NCBI RefSeq assembly: GCF_001856665.1
Contig: NZ_CP017781.1
Location: 2,017,501-2,081,500, forward strand
Source: Rhodobacter xanthinilyticus
GTDB taxonomy: Bacteria; Pseudomonadota; Alphaproteobacteria; Rhodobacterales; Rhodobacteraceae
Length of the DNA: 64,000 nt
Direction of reading: 5' to 3'
The notes below the pieces were generated by a model. The model worked only from the letters and a program-made list of their open reading frames with translations, searched no databases and had not been told where the DNA came from. Shown here piece by piece: positions 1 to 8,060 of the stretch. Position numbers and translations under genes: made by a program. Numbering within the stretch: the stretch's first letter is position 1; the number at the start of each line of letters is the position of its first letter.

Positions 1-421
1 GGCAGGGTTTGAGCCCGTTTTTCACCACATCGGCGAGCGTCGTCTGATGCAGGAACACGAAGACCTGCGCCGAGAGGCTTTCCCAGAGCCGGTTCGAGAG
101 CGATTGCGCGCGCGAGCCGCACACCCCCCCCGAGGCCCCCGCGCCCACATGCAGCGCCGAGACCGTCTCATCGACCGCCTCGAAGACATCGGAGATGCGG
201 ATCTCCTCGGGCGCGCGCGCCAGCCGATAGCCGCCCCCCGGCCCGCGCACCGAGACCACGAGCCCTGCGCGCCGCAGCCGCACGAAGAGCTGTTCGAGAT
301 AGGGCAGCGAGATATCCTGCCGCTTCGAGATCGCCGCGAGCGAGGTCATCTGATCGGCCCCCGCGATCGCCAGATCCACCAGCGCCACGATCGCATAGCG
401 CCCTTTGGTCGAAAGTTTCAT
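1..421 (-). CDS. iscR: Rrf2-family regulator IscR (3' end outside window)
   Basis: Winged-helix repressor of the Rrf2 family. It opens with MKLSTKGRYAIVALVDLA, followed by the recognition region PYLEQLFVRLRRAGLV and the wing GPGGGYRLARAP, all typical of IscR. IscR senses Fe-S cluster status and controls isc/suf genes. The cluster-binding segment has one cysteine only (C101 in GGVCGSRAQ), whereas classical IscR has three cysteines there. A single-cysteine IscR has been described in Rhodobacter sphaeroides. The start at 421 follows GGGGGAGG about 7 bases upstream. The gene runs off the left edge after about 140 codons, so its last residues and the expected iscS/suf genes are not visible. It is divergent from the hydrolase operon at 620. 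Confidence 0.88.
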   Translation of the reverse strand, partial: MKLSTKGRYAIVALVDLAIAGADQMTSLAAISKRQDISLPYLEQLFVRLRRAGLVVSVRGPGGGYRLARAPEEIRISDVFEAVDETVSALHVGAGASGGVCGSRAQSLSNRLWESLSAQVFVFLHQTTLADVVKNGLKPC

Positions 422-619
422 CTCAGCCTCCCCCGCCGCGGCCTGATTGCCCGCAAAAACGGGCCCGGCCATTGACGCCGCGCGCTTGGCCGCTTAACTC
501 CTGAACACCCGAATTCCCGGCATCCCGCCGGGTACTTCCGTCCTAGGGTGTCCGAGCGAAAGCGTCAAGTTAGCGCGCCGTCGCACCCCGGGGCAGAGAT
601 GAGATCGCAGCGAGAGACG

Positions 620-1279
620 ATGCCCGAAGTCATTTTCCCCGGTCCCGAAGGTCGCCTCGAGGGCCGCTATCACCCGCAGCCCGCCCCCGACGCGCCGATC
701 GCCATCATCTTGCACCCCGACCCGCAATTCGGCGGCACGATGAACAACCGTGTCGTCTATAATCTGCATTATGCCTTCCACAAGATCGGCTTCACGGTGC
801 TGCGGTTCAACTTCCGTGGCGTCGGCCGCAGCCAGGGCGAATATGATCAGGGCATCGGCGAGCTCTCGGATGCGGCCTCGGCGCTCGATTACCTGCAGGC
901 GATGAACCCGAATTCGAAACATTGCTGGGTCGCGGGCTTCTCCTTCGGCGCCTGGATCGGCATGCAGTTGCTGATGCGTCGCCCCGAGATCACCGGCTTC
1001 ATCTCGGTCGCGCCGCCGGCGAACATGTATGATTTCTCCTTCCTCGCGCCCTGCCCCTCCTCGGGGCTGATCATCAACGGCTCGGCTGACCGCGTGGCGC
1101 CGCCGAAGGATACCGCCAACCTCGTGTCGAAGCTGCGCGAGCAAAAGGGCATCACCATCACCCATGAAGAGGTCGAGGGCGCGGACCACTTCTTCAAGGA
1201 TGACGAGGCGCATATGAAGCCGATGATCGACACGGTGCAGAGCTATGTGAAGCGCCGCCTGACGGAAGGCTCGCGCTGA
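620..1279 (+). CDS. alpha/beta hydrolase
   Basis: Soluble alpha/beta hydrolase of 219 aa. The nucleophile elbow reads GFSFGA, the acid is probably the Asp in NGSADRVAPP and the catalytic His lies in EGADHFF, in the right order for this fold. HPDPQFGGTMNN near the N-terminus resembles the oxyanion-loop region of the small alpha/beta hydrolases often found near iscR in Rhodobacterales. I chose the ATG at 620 (MPEVIFPGPEG) because homology-like sequence begins there; an in-frame ATG at 548 would add an unconserved basic leader. The substrate is unknown. It is the first gene of a coupled operon: its stop overlaps the next start by one base. Confidence 0.85.
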   Translation: MPEVIFPGPEGRLEGRYHPQPAPDAPIAIILHPDPQFGGTMNNRVVYNLHYAFHKIGFTVLRFNFRGVGRSQGEYDQGIGELSDAASALDYLQAMNPNSKHCWVAGFSFGAWIGMQLLMRRPEITGFISVAPPANMYDFSFLAPCPSSGLIINGSADRVAPPKDTANLVSKLREQKGITITHEEVEGADHFFKDDEAHMKPMIDTVQSYVKRRLTEGSR

Positions 1280-1518
1280 TGGCGCTGCTCGACGAGCTCG
1301 CCGATGCCCTCGCCGCCGATACGATGGCGGCGATGGCCGAGCTCGGCGATGACCGGCTCTACATGGATGTCGGCAAGGTGATCGGCACCTCCTCGCCATC
1401 GTTGCAGGAGGCCTTCATGACCTCCTGCCGGCTGCGCCTCTCCGAGCAGCGCGGCCGCGCCTATCTCGAACAGGTGCTGCGCCAGCGCCGCGCCGAAGCC
1501 GAGAGCCAGGGCGAATGA
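1279..1518 (+). CDS. conserved small protein, unknown function
   Basis: Protein of 79 aa, helical and acidic in the first half, with a basic C-terminus (LRQRRAEAESQGE). No signal peptide or membrane segment. Its ATG shares a base with the stop of the upstream hydrolase, and its own stop overlaps the start of the HD-domain gene at 1515. It is therefore almost certainly translated by coupling in a three-gene operon. I do not recognise a domain. The tight packing and normal codon use support a real gene. Confidence 0.75.
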   Translation: MALLDELADALAADTMAAMAELGDDRLYMDVGKVIGTSSPSLQEAFMTSCRLRLSEQRGRAYLEQVLRQRRAEAESQGE

Positions 1519-2111
1519 GCGCGCCCCTCGACAAGGAATTCGCCTTCCTTCTCGAGATCGAGAAGCTCAAATCGGTGAGCCGCGCGACCCCCGTCGCCGA
1601 TAATTCGCGCCGCGAGAATTCGGCCGAACATAGCTGGACGCTGGCGCTCTATGCGCTGGTTCTGGCCGATCAGGCCGCGCCCGGCGTCGATGTGATGCGC
1701 GCGGTCAAGATGCTCCTGATCCATGATCTCGTCGAGATCGACCTGGGCGATGTGCCGATCCATTCGCAAGGCGGCACGGCGCATTCCTCCACCGCAATCC
1801 AGGCCGCCGAGGCGAAAGCCGCCGAGCGGATTTTTGGCCTTCTTCCCAAGCCCTTGGGCGACGATCTCCATGCGCTCTGGCACGAGTTCGAGGCCGCCGA
1901 AACCCCCACCGCGATCTATGCGAAATCGCTCGACCGGGTGCAGCCGGTGATGCTCAACCTCGCCGGCGGCGGCGGCTCCTGGCTCGAATATGATGTGAGC
2001 TGGGACCAGCTCGAAACCCGCGTCGGCGCCAAGATCGCGCGCGGGCTGCCCGGCGTCTGGGCGGCAGTGCAGGCGCGCATCCGCCCCTGGTTCACCGCCC
2101 GCGGCCGCTGA
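1515..2111 (+). CDS. HD-domain phosphohydrolase (YfbR/HDDC2-like)
   Basis: Protein of 198 aa with an HD metal-binding fold: the first His in RENSAEHSW, the HD dyad in LLIHDLVEIDLGD, and a distal Asp in KSLDRVQP. The arrangement matches small single-domain HD hydrolases related to YfbR 5'-nucleotidase and HDDC2, which act on deoxynucleoside monophosphates. The substrate here is inferred only from that resemblance. Translationally coupled to the 79-aa gene. It is the last gene of the operon, followed by a long imperfect palindrome. Confidence 0.82.
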   Translation: MSAPLDKEFAFLLEIEKLKSVSRATPVADNSRRENSAEHSWTLALYALVLADQAAPGVDVMRAVKMLLIHDLVEIDLGDVPIHSQGGTAHSSTAIQAAEAKAAERIFGLLPKPLGDDLHALWHEFEAAETPTAIYAKSLDRVQPVMLNLAGGGGSWLEYDVSWDQLETRVGAKIARGLPGVWAAVQARIRPWFTARGR

Positions 2112-2162
2112 GCCCGGCCACTCCACCCTCTCGATTGGCCCACCCGGACCTGAGGTCGGATG

Positions 2163-2242
2163 CCTCCGGCGGGGATATTTTTGGCAAGATGAAAGAGCGG
2201 AGCCCTCTCCCTTTCATCTTGCCCCAAATATCCCCCGCGGAG
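2163..2242. repeat. imperfect palindrome, family A copy (intergenic)
   Basis: Left arm 2171-2195 reads GGGGATATTT, TTG, GCAAGATGAAAG. The right arm 2211-2236 is its inverse apart from a three-base step (CCC opposite TTG). Outer GC-rich flanks (CCTCCGGC/CCGCGGAG) partly extend the stem. It lies between two co-directional genes (HD protein and icd), so it may end the first transcript, but neither side has a clean T run. Same design as the elements at 4255, 7951, 21816, 50062, 52744, 58282 and 60473. Confidence 0.8.
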
Positions 2243-2378
2243 CGTCCCACCCCGCCATGCGCGCCAAAGGGGGGGTGGCGCAAATTTCGGTATGCAATTG
2301 CATACAATGACTGGAACCCTGCGTCAAAATGCGCTATGACACGCCAGCGAGTGAGTCACCCAACCGAGGAAGCCACGC

Positions 2379-3593
2379 ATGACGAAGATCAAGGTTGAGA
2401 ACCCCGTTGTCGAGCTCGACGGCGATGAGATGACCCGGATCATCTGGGATTTCATCAAGCAAAAGCTGATCCTGCCCTATCTGGACATTGATCTGAAATA
2501 TTACGACCTCGGCATCGAGGAGCGCGATCGCACCAACGACCAGATCACCATCGATGCGGCCAATGCGATCAAGGAATATGGCGTCGGCGTGAAATGCGCC
2601 ACCATCACCCCCGACGAGCAGCGCGTCGAGGAATTCGGCCTCAAGCAGATGTGGAAATCGCCCAACGGCACGATCCGCAACATACTCGGCGGCGTGATCT
2701 TCCGCCAGCCGATCATCTGCCGCAACGTGCCGCGTCTGGTGCCCGGCTGGACCAAGCCGATCGTCGTCGGCCGCCACGCCTTTGGCGATCAATACAAAGC
2801 CACCGATTTCCGCTTCCCCGGCAAGGGGAAACTGTCGATGAAATTCGTCGGCGAGGATGGCACGGCGATCGAGCGCGAGGTCTATGACGCGCCCGACGCG
2901 GGTGTTTACATGGGCATGTACAACCTCGACGCCTCGATCCTCGATTTCGCCCGCGCCTCGCTCAATTACGGCCTGAACCTCGGCTGGCCGGTCTATCTCT
3001 CGACGAAAAACACCATCCTCAAGGCCTATGACGGCCGCTTCAAGGACCTGTTCCAGAAGGTCTATGAGGAGGAATTCGCTGAAGCCTTCAAGGCCAAGGG
3101 CATCTGGTATGAGCACCGGCTGATCGACGACATGGTGGCGTCTTGCCTGAAATGGTCGGGCGGCTATGTCTGGGCCTGCAAGAACTACGACGGCGATGTG
3201 CAATCGGATACGGTGGCCCAAGGGTTCGGCTCGCTCGGGCTGATGACCTCGGTGCTGATGACGCCCGATGGCAAGACCGTCGAGGCCGAGGCCGCGCATG
3301 GCACGGTGACGCGCCACTACCGCCAGCATCAGGCGGGCAAGCAGACCTCGACGAACTCGATCGCCTCGATCTACGCTTGGACGGGCGGGCTCAAGCACCG
3401 CGCGAAACTCGATGGCAACGCGCAGCTCGCGCGCTTTGCCGAGACGCTCGAGAAGGTCTGCGTGGCCTGCGTCGAGGACGGGTTCATGACCAAGGATCTC
3501 GCGCTTCTCGTCGGCCCGGATCAGAAATGGCTCACCACGATGGGCTTCCTCGAGAAGGTCGACGAATATCTGAACAAGGCGCTGGCGGGCTGA
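2379..3593 (+). CDS. icd: NADP-dependent isocitrate dehydrogenase
   Basis: Oxidatively decarboxylates isocitrate to 2-oxoglutarate in the TCA cycle, giving NADPH. The 404-aa protein is the eukaryote-like homodimeric type usual in alphaproteobacteria: [20 protein letters not shown] at the N-terminus, the substrate-binding [12 protein letters not shown], the catalytic region IDDMVA, and the NADP site [15 protein letters not shown]. Full family length. The start follows CCGAGGAAGCCACGC. A strong terminator follows 22 bases after the stop, so it is probably monocistronic. The A/T-richer stretch 2285-2345 should hold the promoter. Confidence 0.97.
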   Translation: MTKIKVENPVVELDGDEMTRIIWDFIKQKLILPYLDIDLKYYDLGIEERDRTNDQITIDAANAIKEYGVGVKCATITPDEQRVEEFGLKQMWKSPNGTIRNILGGVIFRQPIICRNVPRLVPGWTKPIVVGRHAFGDQYKATDFRFPGKGKLSMKFVGEDGTAIEREVYDAPDAGVYMGMYNLDASILDFARASLNYGLNLGWPVYLSTKNTILKAYDGRFKDLFQKVYEEEFAEAFKAKGIWYEHRLIDDMVASCLKWSGGYVWACKNYDGDVQSDTVAQGFGSLGLMTSVLMTPDGKTVEAEAAHGTVTRHYRQHQAGKQTSTNSIASIYAWTGGLKHRAKLDGNAQLARFAETLEKVCVACVEDGFMTKDLALLVGPDQKWLTTMGFLEKVDEYLNKALAG

Positions 3594-3615
3594 GGAGGCC
3601 GCCGCGCGGGAGGGG

Positions 3616-3642
3616 GGCCGGCGCGCCTGCGCCGGCCTTTTT
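3616..3642 (+). terminator. rho-independent terminator of icd
   Basis: Perfect 9-bp stem GGCCGGCGC (3616-3624) with GCGCCGGCC (3629-3637), a four-base loop, then TTTTT (3638-3642). Confidence 0.93.
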
Positions 3643-3646
3643 CGTT

Positions 3647-3880
3647 TCACCTCAGATGGGTGAGGACATCTGGCAGCGGCGGCGGCGAGGCCGCTTTCGG
3701 CGGCAGGCCGATGTCGCGCCGCAAGTGATCATCGAGCGCGACAAGGCTCGAAAGCGGCCGCGCGCGGTGGCGCGCAATCTGCGCGCCAAGCGCCGCAAGA
3801 AGCACCCGGTGCAGGCCGAAATGCGCGATGATCTCTTCAAGGGGTGCGCCAAAGGGTGCCAAAGGGTCGGTTCCGGTCAT
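3647..3880 (-). CDS. small hypothetical protein
   Basis: Protein of 77 aa (start chosen at MTGTDPLAPF; an upstream ATG at 3907 would add nine residues). Basic and helical. The segment ALDDHLRRDIGLPPKA recalls the C-terminal LDDRLLRDIGL signature of DUF1127 proteins, but the rest does not match, so the relationship is weak. It converges on icd, and the icd terminator lies just beyond its stop. Role unknown. Confidence 0.55.
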   Translation of the reverse strand: MTGTDPLAPFGAPLEEIIAHFGLHRVLLAALGAQIARHRARPLSSLVALDDHLRRDIGLPPKAASPPPLPDVLTHLR

Positions 3881-4010
3881 GGGATCTCCGGCGGGCGCCG
3901 GCCTCATTTTGGGGGTTGGAAAGCCCGGACCAAAGCGACCCTGACGGGAGAGAGAGACCGGGCGGAAGGGTCAGACGAGGCTGTCAGGGGCGTGGCGCCC
4001 CGGGCTCGGA

Positions 4011-4133
4011 TCAGGCCTGTCGGCGGGCGCGTCGATACGCGGGCGCGACAGGCTTGCCAGTTGCAGCGACCAGATAGGTCGCGGCGCGGGTCTTGAGCCA
4101 CCCGGCGGTCGGGGCGAATGCGAGACTGGTCAT
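4011..4133 (-). CDS. 40-aa basic small protein (candidate)
   Basis: The ATG at 4133 is preceded by a near-perfect ribosome binding site (CAGGAGGGCGGATC). It opens 40 codons ending in TGA: MTSLAFAPTAGWLKTRAATY, then a C-terminus rich in Arg (YRRARRQA). A GC-rich hairpin (3987-4001, GGGGCG/CGCCCC) follows the stop, without a clear T run. The ribosome binding site is the main support. There is no recognised domain; the N-terminal half is amphipathic and could associate with membrane. Confidence 0.45.
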   Translation of the reverse strand: MTSLAFAPTAGWLKTRAATYLVAATGKPVAPAYRRARRQA

Positions 4134-4254
4134 GATCCGCCCTCCTGTCTGAAATTGCCGGATGGCGAGACGATCCCCGCGCGGGCGAGTCGGCGCAACC
4201 CCTTATTTCCCTGTCACCGCGCGCCGCGCCCCTGCGGCGATTTCGTAACAGCCC

Positions 4255-4325
4255 TTCTTCTTGGCAAAAATACGCAAGCAACGCCCGGGCCCCCGCGTCG
4301 CAGGGCGTATTTGGGCCAAGAAGAA
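4255..4325. repeat. imperfect palindrome, family C copy 1
   Basis: Left arm 4255-4275 is the inverse of GCGTATTT-TTG-CCAAGAAGAA. The right arm 4305-4325 reads GCGTATTT-GGG-CCAAGAAGAA. The arms pair except at the three-base step after TATTT. It lies upstream of the first yitT gene and downstream of the divergent small-protein promoter region. The rest of 4134-4386 shows nothing else clear. Confidence 0.85.
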
Positions 4326-4386
4326 ACGAAACCGCCCGGCCCCACCCGCCCCTTGCGAGCGCCCCCGCGCCGTGAGAGAGAGGGCC

Positions 4387-5001
4387 ATGACCGAGATCAC
4401 CCCCGAAAACCCCGCCCGCCACACGCTGCTCGACGATGCCCAGGGCCTCGCCTATGGCGGGGTGATGGCGGCTTTTGGCATCGTGATGCTGACCCATCTG
4501 GGCTTCGTCACCGGCCAGACGGCGGGGCTCGCGATCCTGATCTCCTATGCGACCGGCTGGGGCTTCGGGCCGGTGTTCTTCGCGGTCAACCTGCCGTTCT
4601 ACTGGTTCGGCTATCGCCGGCTGGGCGGCATCTTCGTGCTCAAGACCTTCGCCTCGGTGGCGCTTTTGTCGGGGCTCTCGATGGTGCTGCCGAATTATGT
4701 GAGCTTTGCCACGCTCAACCCGCTCCTTGGCGCGGTGCTGATCGGCTTCATCTCGGGCTCGGCGCTGCTGGCGCTTTTCCGGCATGGCGCCTCGCTCGGC
4801 GGCGTGGGGATCATGGCCTTGTATCTGCAGGATAAAACCGGCTTCAAGGCGGGTTGGACGCAGCTCATTTTCGACGCCTGCGTCTTTGCCATCGCGCTCA
4901 GCCTGCGCGATCTGACGACGGTGGCCTGGTCGTTCCTCGGCGCGCTGGTGCTCAACCTCGTGATCGCGATGAACCACCGCCGCGACCGCTATATCGCCTG
5001 A
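4387..5001 (+). CDS. YitT-family membrane protein (first of tandem pair)
   Basis: Integral membrane protein of 204 aa with five or six hydrophobic segments. It carries YitT/DUF161-type features: a glycine-rich first helix (GVMAAFGIVMLTHLGFVTGQ), TAGLAILISYATGW, and a conserved loop ASLGGVGIMALYLQDKTGFK. The ATG at 4387 follows GAGAGAGAGGGCC. An upstream in-frame ATG at 4261 would translate the palindromic repeat, so I rejected it. The next gene is a clear paralogue of the same length. The transported substrate, if any, is unknown. Confidence 0.85.
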   Translation: MTEITPENPARHTLLDDAQGLAYGGVMAAFGIVMLTHLGFVTGQTAGLAILISYATGWGFGPVFFAVNLPFYWFGYRRLGGIFVLKTFASVALLSGLSMVLPNYVSFATLNPLLGAVLIGFISGSALLALFRHGASLGGVGIMALYLQDKTGFKAGWTQLIFDACVFAIALSLRDLTTVAWSFLGALVLNLVIAMNHRRDRYIA

Positions 5002-5079
5002 CGAGCCCTGCGCGCCGCGCAACCCCGCCCGCCCGCGCGCCCTCTGGACAGCGCGCGCGGCTTGCGGCAGAGTTAGGTC

Positions 5080-5694
5080 ATGAGTGCTGACCTTGCCCCC
5101 AACAAACATTACACCCTCTTCGAGGATATCCAGGGGCTGATCCTGGCCTCCACCCAAGCCGCGCTGGGGATCCACCTCTTGCGCGCGGCGGGGCTTGTCA
5201 CCGGCGGCACCGCCGGTCTGGCCCTGATCCTGTCCTATATCACCGGCTGGAGCTTCGGGGCGGTGTTCTTCCTCATCAATATCCCGTTTTACGGCTTTGC
5301 CTATTGGGCGCGGGGGCTGACCTTCTGCCTGAAAAGCCTGACCACGGTGACGCTGGTCTCGCTGATGGCCGAGGCGCTCAAACCGCTCTTCACCGTCGGC
5401 CAGATCCAGCCGGGCGTGGCGGCGGCGCTCTTTGGGGTCTCGGCGGGCGTCGGGCTTTTGGGGCTCTTTCGCCATTCGGGCTCGCTCGGCGGCGTCTCGA
5501 TCGTGGCGGTGATCTTGCAAGACCGCTTCGGCTTCAAGGCCGGCTGGACGCAGCTCATCCACGACCTCGCGCTCTTTGCGCTCGCCCTCGCCTTCCTGCC
5601 CTGGGACCGCGTCGCCTGGTCGCTCCTTGGCGCGGTGATCCTGAATTTCGTGATCGCTTTCAATCACCGCCGAGACTGGTATATCGTGACCTGA
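5080..5694 (+). CDS. YitT-family membrane protein (second of tandem pair)
   Basis: Membrane protein of 204 aa, exactly the length of its upstream neighbour and alignable throughout: GLVTGGTAGLALILSYITGW, SGSLGGVSIVAVILQDRFGF, and the shared end VIAFNHRRDWYI (VIAMNHRRDRYI in the first copy). This indicates an old tandem duplication. Its stop overlaps the start of the SMR gene (TGATG), so the two are translationally coupled. Function unknown; the tandem pair could form a heteromer. Confidence 0.85.
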   Translation: MSADLAPNKHYTLFEDIQGLILASTQAALGIHLLRAAGLVTGGTAGLALILSYITGWSFGAVFFLINIPFYGFAYWARGLTFCLKSLTTVTLVSLMAEALKPLFTVGQIQPGVAAALFGVSAGVGLLGLFRHSGSLGGVSIVAVILQDRFGFKAGWTQLIHDLALFALALAFLPWDRVAWSLLGAVILNFVIAFNHRRDWYIVT

Positions 5695-6026
5695 TGCGCA
5701 CCTATCTCTTCCTCCTGATCGCCGTGATGTTCGAGACCTTCGGCTCGAGCTGTCTGCAAGCCAGCCAGCAATTCACCCGCTTCTGGCCAACCGTCGGCGT
5801 GGTCTTCGGCTTTGCCGGCGCGTTTTACTTCTTCACGCTGGTGCTCAAGGTGCTGCCGCTCGGCATCACCTATGCGATGTGGTCGGGGATCGGCATGGTG
5901 CTGATCGCGGGCTCGGGCTGGCTGATCTTCGGACAGCGCCTCGATTGGGCGGCAATCGCCGGAATCGCGCTGATTATCGCCGGAATCCTTGTCATCAACC
6001 TGTTTTCCAACTCTGCCAGCCATTGA
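5694..6026 (+). CDS. small multidrug resistance (SMR/EmrE-type) transporter
   Basis: Protein of 110 aa, the standard SMR length, with four transmembrane helices. The essential membrane-embedded glutamate is at E14 (LIAVMFETFGSS), the same position as in EmrE. LKVLPLGITYAMWSGIGMV is the family signature. SMR proteins work as dimers exchanging protons for cationic compounds, polyamines or guanidinium; which one applies here cannot be told from sequence. Coupled to the upstream yitT gene. Confidence 0.92.
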   Translation: MRTYLFLLIAVMFETFGSSCLQASQQFTRFWPTVGVVFGFAGAFYFFTLVLKVLPLGITYAMWSGIGMVLIAGSGWLIFGQRLDWAAIAGIALIIAGILVINLFSNSASH

Positions 6027-6085
6027 GGCTGGCGCAAGCGGGCGGTTTCGGCTATGGCCGCCCCAAACCACGAACAGGCGGACCA

Positions 6086-7903
6086 ATGGACATTCGCAAT
6101 ATCGCGATCATCGCACACGTCGACCACGGCAAGACCACGCTCGTCGACCAACTCCTCAAGCAATCCGGCGCGTTCCGCGAGAACCAGGCCGTCGCCGAAC
6201 GCGCGATGGACAGCAACGACATCGAACGTGAACGCGGCATCACCATCCTCGCCAAGGCGACCTCGGTCGAATGGAAGGGCACGCGCATCAATATCGTCGA
6301 CACCCCCGGCCACGCCGATTTCGGCGGCGAGGTGGAGCGGATCCTCAGCATGGTCGACGGCGTGTGCCTGCTCGTCGACGCCGCCGAAGGCCCGATGCCG
6401 CAGACGAAATTCGTCACCTCCAAGGCGCTCGCCCTCGGCCTGCGCCCGATCGTGGTGCTCAACAAGGTCGACAAGCCCGCCGCCGAACCCGACCGCGCGC
6501 TCAACGAGGTCTTCGACCTCTTCGCCAACCTCGGCGCCACCGATCAGCAGCTCGATTTCCCGCATGTCTATGCCTCGGGCATCGGCGGCTGGGCGGATCT
6601 GGAGCTCGACGGGCCGCGCAAGGATCTCTCGGCGCTGTTCGATCTGATCCTCGAACATGTCGAACCCCCGAAACAGGAATTCCGCGCCGACGAGCCCTTC
6701 CAGATGCTCGCCACCACGCTCGGCGCCGATCCGTTCATCGGCCGCATCCTGACCGGGCGCGTTGAGGCCGGCACGCTGAAAGTGGGCGATCCGCTCAAGG
6801 CGCTCTCGCGCGAGGGCGAAAAGCTCGAGCAGTTCCGCTGCACCAAGATCCTCGCCTTCCGCGGCCTGACCCAACAGCCGATCGACGAAGCCGTCGCGGG
6901 CGATATCGTCTCGATCGCGGGCATGTCGAAAGCGACCGTCGCCGATACGCTCTGCGCGCTCGATGTCGAGACCGCCCTGCCCTCGCAGCCGATCGACCCG
7001 CCGACGATCTCGGTCACCTTCGGCATCAACGACAGCCCGCTCGCGGGCAAGGACGGCACCAAGGTGCAATCGCGCGTGATCCGCGAGCGCCTGATGAAAG
7101 AGGCCGAGACCAATGTCGCGATCCGCGTCGAGGATACCCCCGGCGGCGAGGCCTTCATCGTCTCGGGCCGCGGCGAACTTCAGATGGGCGTTCTGATCGA
7201 GAACATGCGCCGCGAGGGCTTTGAGCTCTCGATCTCGCGCCCGCGCGTGATCTTCCGCGAGGAAGGCGGCGAGCGGCTCGAGCCGATCGAAGAGGTCATC
7301 GTCGATGTCGATGACGAATTCTCGGGCGTGGTGATCGAGAAGCTGACCGGCAACCGCAAGGGCGATCTGGTCGAGATGCGCCCCGCCGGCCACGGCAAGA
7401 CCCGCATCGTCGCCCATGTGCCCTCGCGCGGCCTGATCGGCTACCAGGGCGAGTTCATGACCGACACCCGCGGCAACGGCGTGCTGAACCGCATCTTCCA
7501 CAGCTGGGCGCCCTATAAAGGCGCGATCCAGGGCCGCCGCCAGGGCGTGCTGATCTCGATGGAGAACGGCGTCTCGGTGGCCTATGCGCTGTGGAACCTC
7601 GAAGAGCGCGGCAAGCTGTTCATCGGCGCGCAGGAGCAGGTCTATACCGGCATGATCATCGGCGAACATTCGCGCGACAACGATCTCGAGGTGAACCCGC
7701 TCAAGGGCAAGAAGCTGACCAACGTCCGCGCGAGCGGCACCGACGAAGCCGTGCGCCTCACGCCCCCGGTGCGGATGTCGCTCGAAGAGGCGATCGCCTA
7801 TATCAACGACGACGAACTGGTCGAGGTCACGCCGAAGATCGTGCGCCTGCGCAAACGCCACCTCGACCCGCATGAGCGCAAACGCGCCGCCCGCGCCGAG
7901 TGA
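6086..7903 (+). CDS. typA: translational GTPase TypA/BipA
   Basis: Ribosome-associated GTPase of the EF-G family, active in 50S assembly and stress responses. 605 aa, full length. G-domain motifs are intact: AHVDHGKTT (P-loop), RERGIT (switch I), [12 protein letters not shown] (switch II) and NKVDKP. The C-terminal domains include [20 protein letters not shown] and the BipA-specific [15 protein letters not shown]. The ATG at 6086 follows ACAGGCGGACCA. A hairpin terminator and a long palindrome follow; the next gene is convergent. Confidence 0.97.
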   Translation: MDIRNIAIIAHVDHGKTTLVDQLLKQSGAFRENQAVAERAMDSNDIERERGITILAKATSVEWKGTRINIVDTPGHADFGGEVERILSMVDGVCLLVDAAEGPMPQTKFVTSKALALGLRPIVVLNKVDKPAAEPDRALNEVFDLFANLGATDQQLDFPHVYASGIGGWADLELDGPRKDLSALFDLILEHVEPPKQEFRADEPFQMLATTLGADPFIGRILTGRVEAGTLKVGDPLKALSREGEKLEQFRCTKILAFRGLTQQPIDEAVAGDIVSIAGMSKATVADTLCALDVETALPSQPIDPPTISVTFGINDSPLAGKDGTKVQSRVIRERLMKEAETNVAIRVEDTPGGEAFIVSGRGELQMGVLIENMRREGFELSISRPRVIFREEGGERLEPIEEVIVDVDDEFSGVVIEKLTGNRKGDLVEMRPAGHGKTRIVAHVPSRGLIGYQGEFMTDTRGNGVLNRIFHSWAPYKGAIQGRRQGVLISMENGVSVAYALWNLEERGKLFIGAQEQVYTGMIIGEHSRDNDLEVNPLKGKKLTNVRASGTDEAVRLTPPVRMSLEEAIAYINDDELVEVTPKIVRLRKRHLDPHERKRAARAE

Positions 7904-7916
7904 GACGATAAGAAAA

Positions 7917-7938
7917 GGGGGGCGCTGCCCCCCTCTTT
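7917..7938 (+). terminator. terminator after typA
   Basis: Stem GGGGGGC (7917-7923) with GCCCCCC (7927-7933), loop GCT, then TCTTT. Outermost left part of the composite element that continues to 8060. Confidence 0.75.
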
Positions 7939-7950
7939 GCTGCGCAAATT

Positions 7951-8029
7951 CACCCCCCGGGATATTTGGACATCGTTGAAACCAAAGGGATCCCTCCCCC
8001 TTCAACGATGCCGAAATATCCCGGGGGTG
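7951..8029. repeat. imperfect palindrome, family B copy 1
   Basis: Left arm 7951-7980 (CACCCCCCGGGATATTT, GGA, CATCGTTGAA) pairs with right arm 8001-8029 (TTCAACGATG, CCG, AAATATCCCGGGGGTG). The three-base centre is mismatched at two of three positions. It lies between convergent typA and the MocR-type gene, and each side is closed by a GGGGGC-GCT-GCCCCC hairpin. Confidence 0.88.
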
Positions 8030-8045
8030 AGGCCCGAAGGGCCGA

Positions 8046-8060
8046 GGGGGCAGCGCCCCC
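8046..8060 (-). terminator. hairpin at the end of the MocR-type gene
   Basis: GGGGGC/AGC/GCCCCC hairpin starting in the stop codon of the reverse-strand gene. Mirror image of the hairpin at 7917. No T run, so its strength as a terminator is uncertain. Confidence 0.5.

Noticed and set aside
4261-4386. N-terminal extension of the first YitT gene from the ATG at 4261
   Set aside because: It would translate the family C palindrome; the ATG at 4387 has better signals and matches the paralogue's N-terminus.
5870-8005. A 711-codon reverse frame covering typA
   Set aside because: typA is intact on the forward strand with all GTPase motifs; the reverse frame has no motif and reads through the palindrome at 7951.
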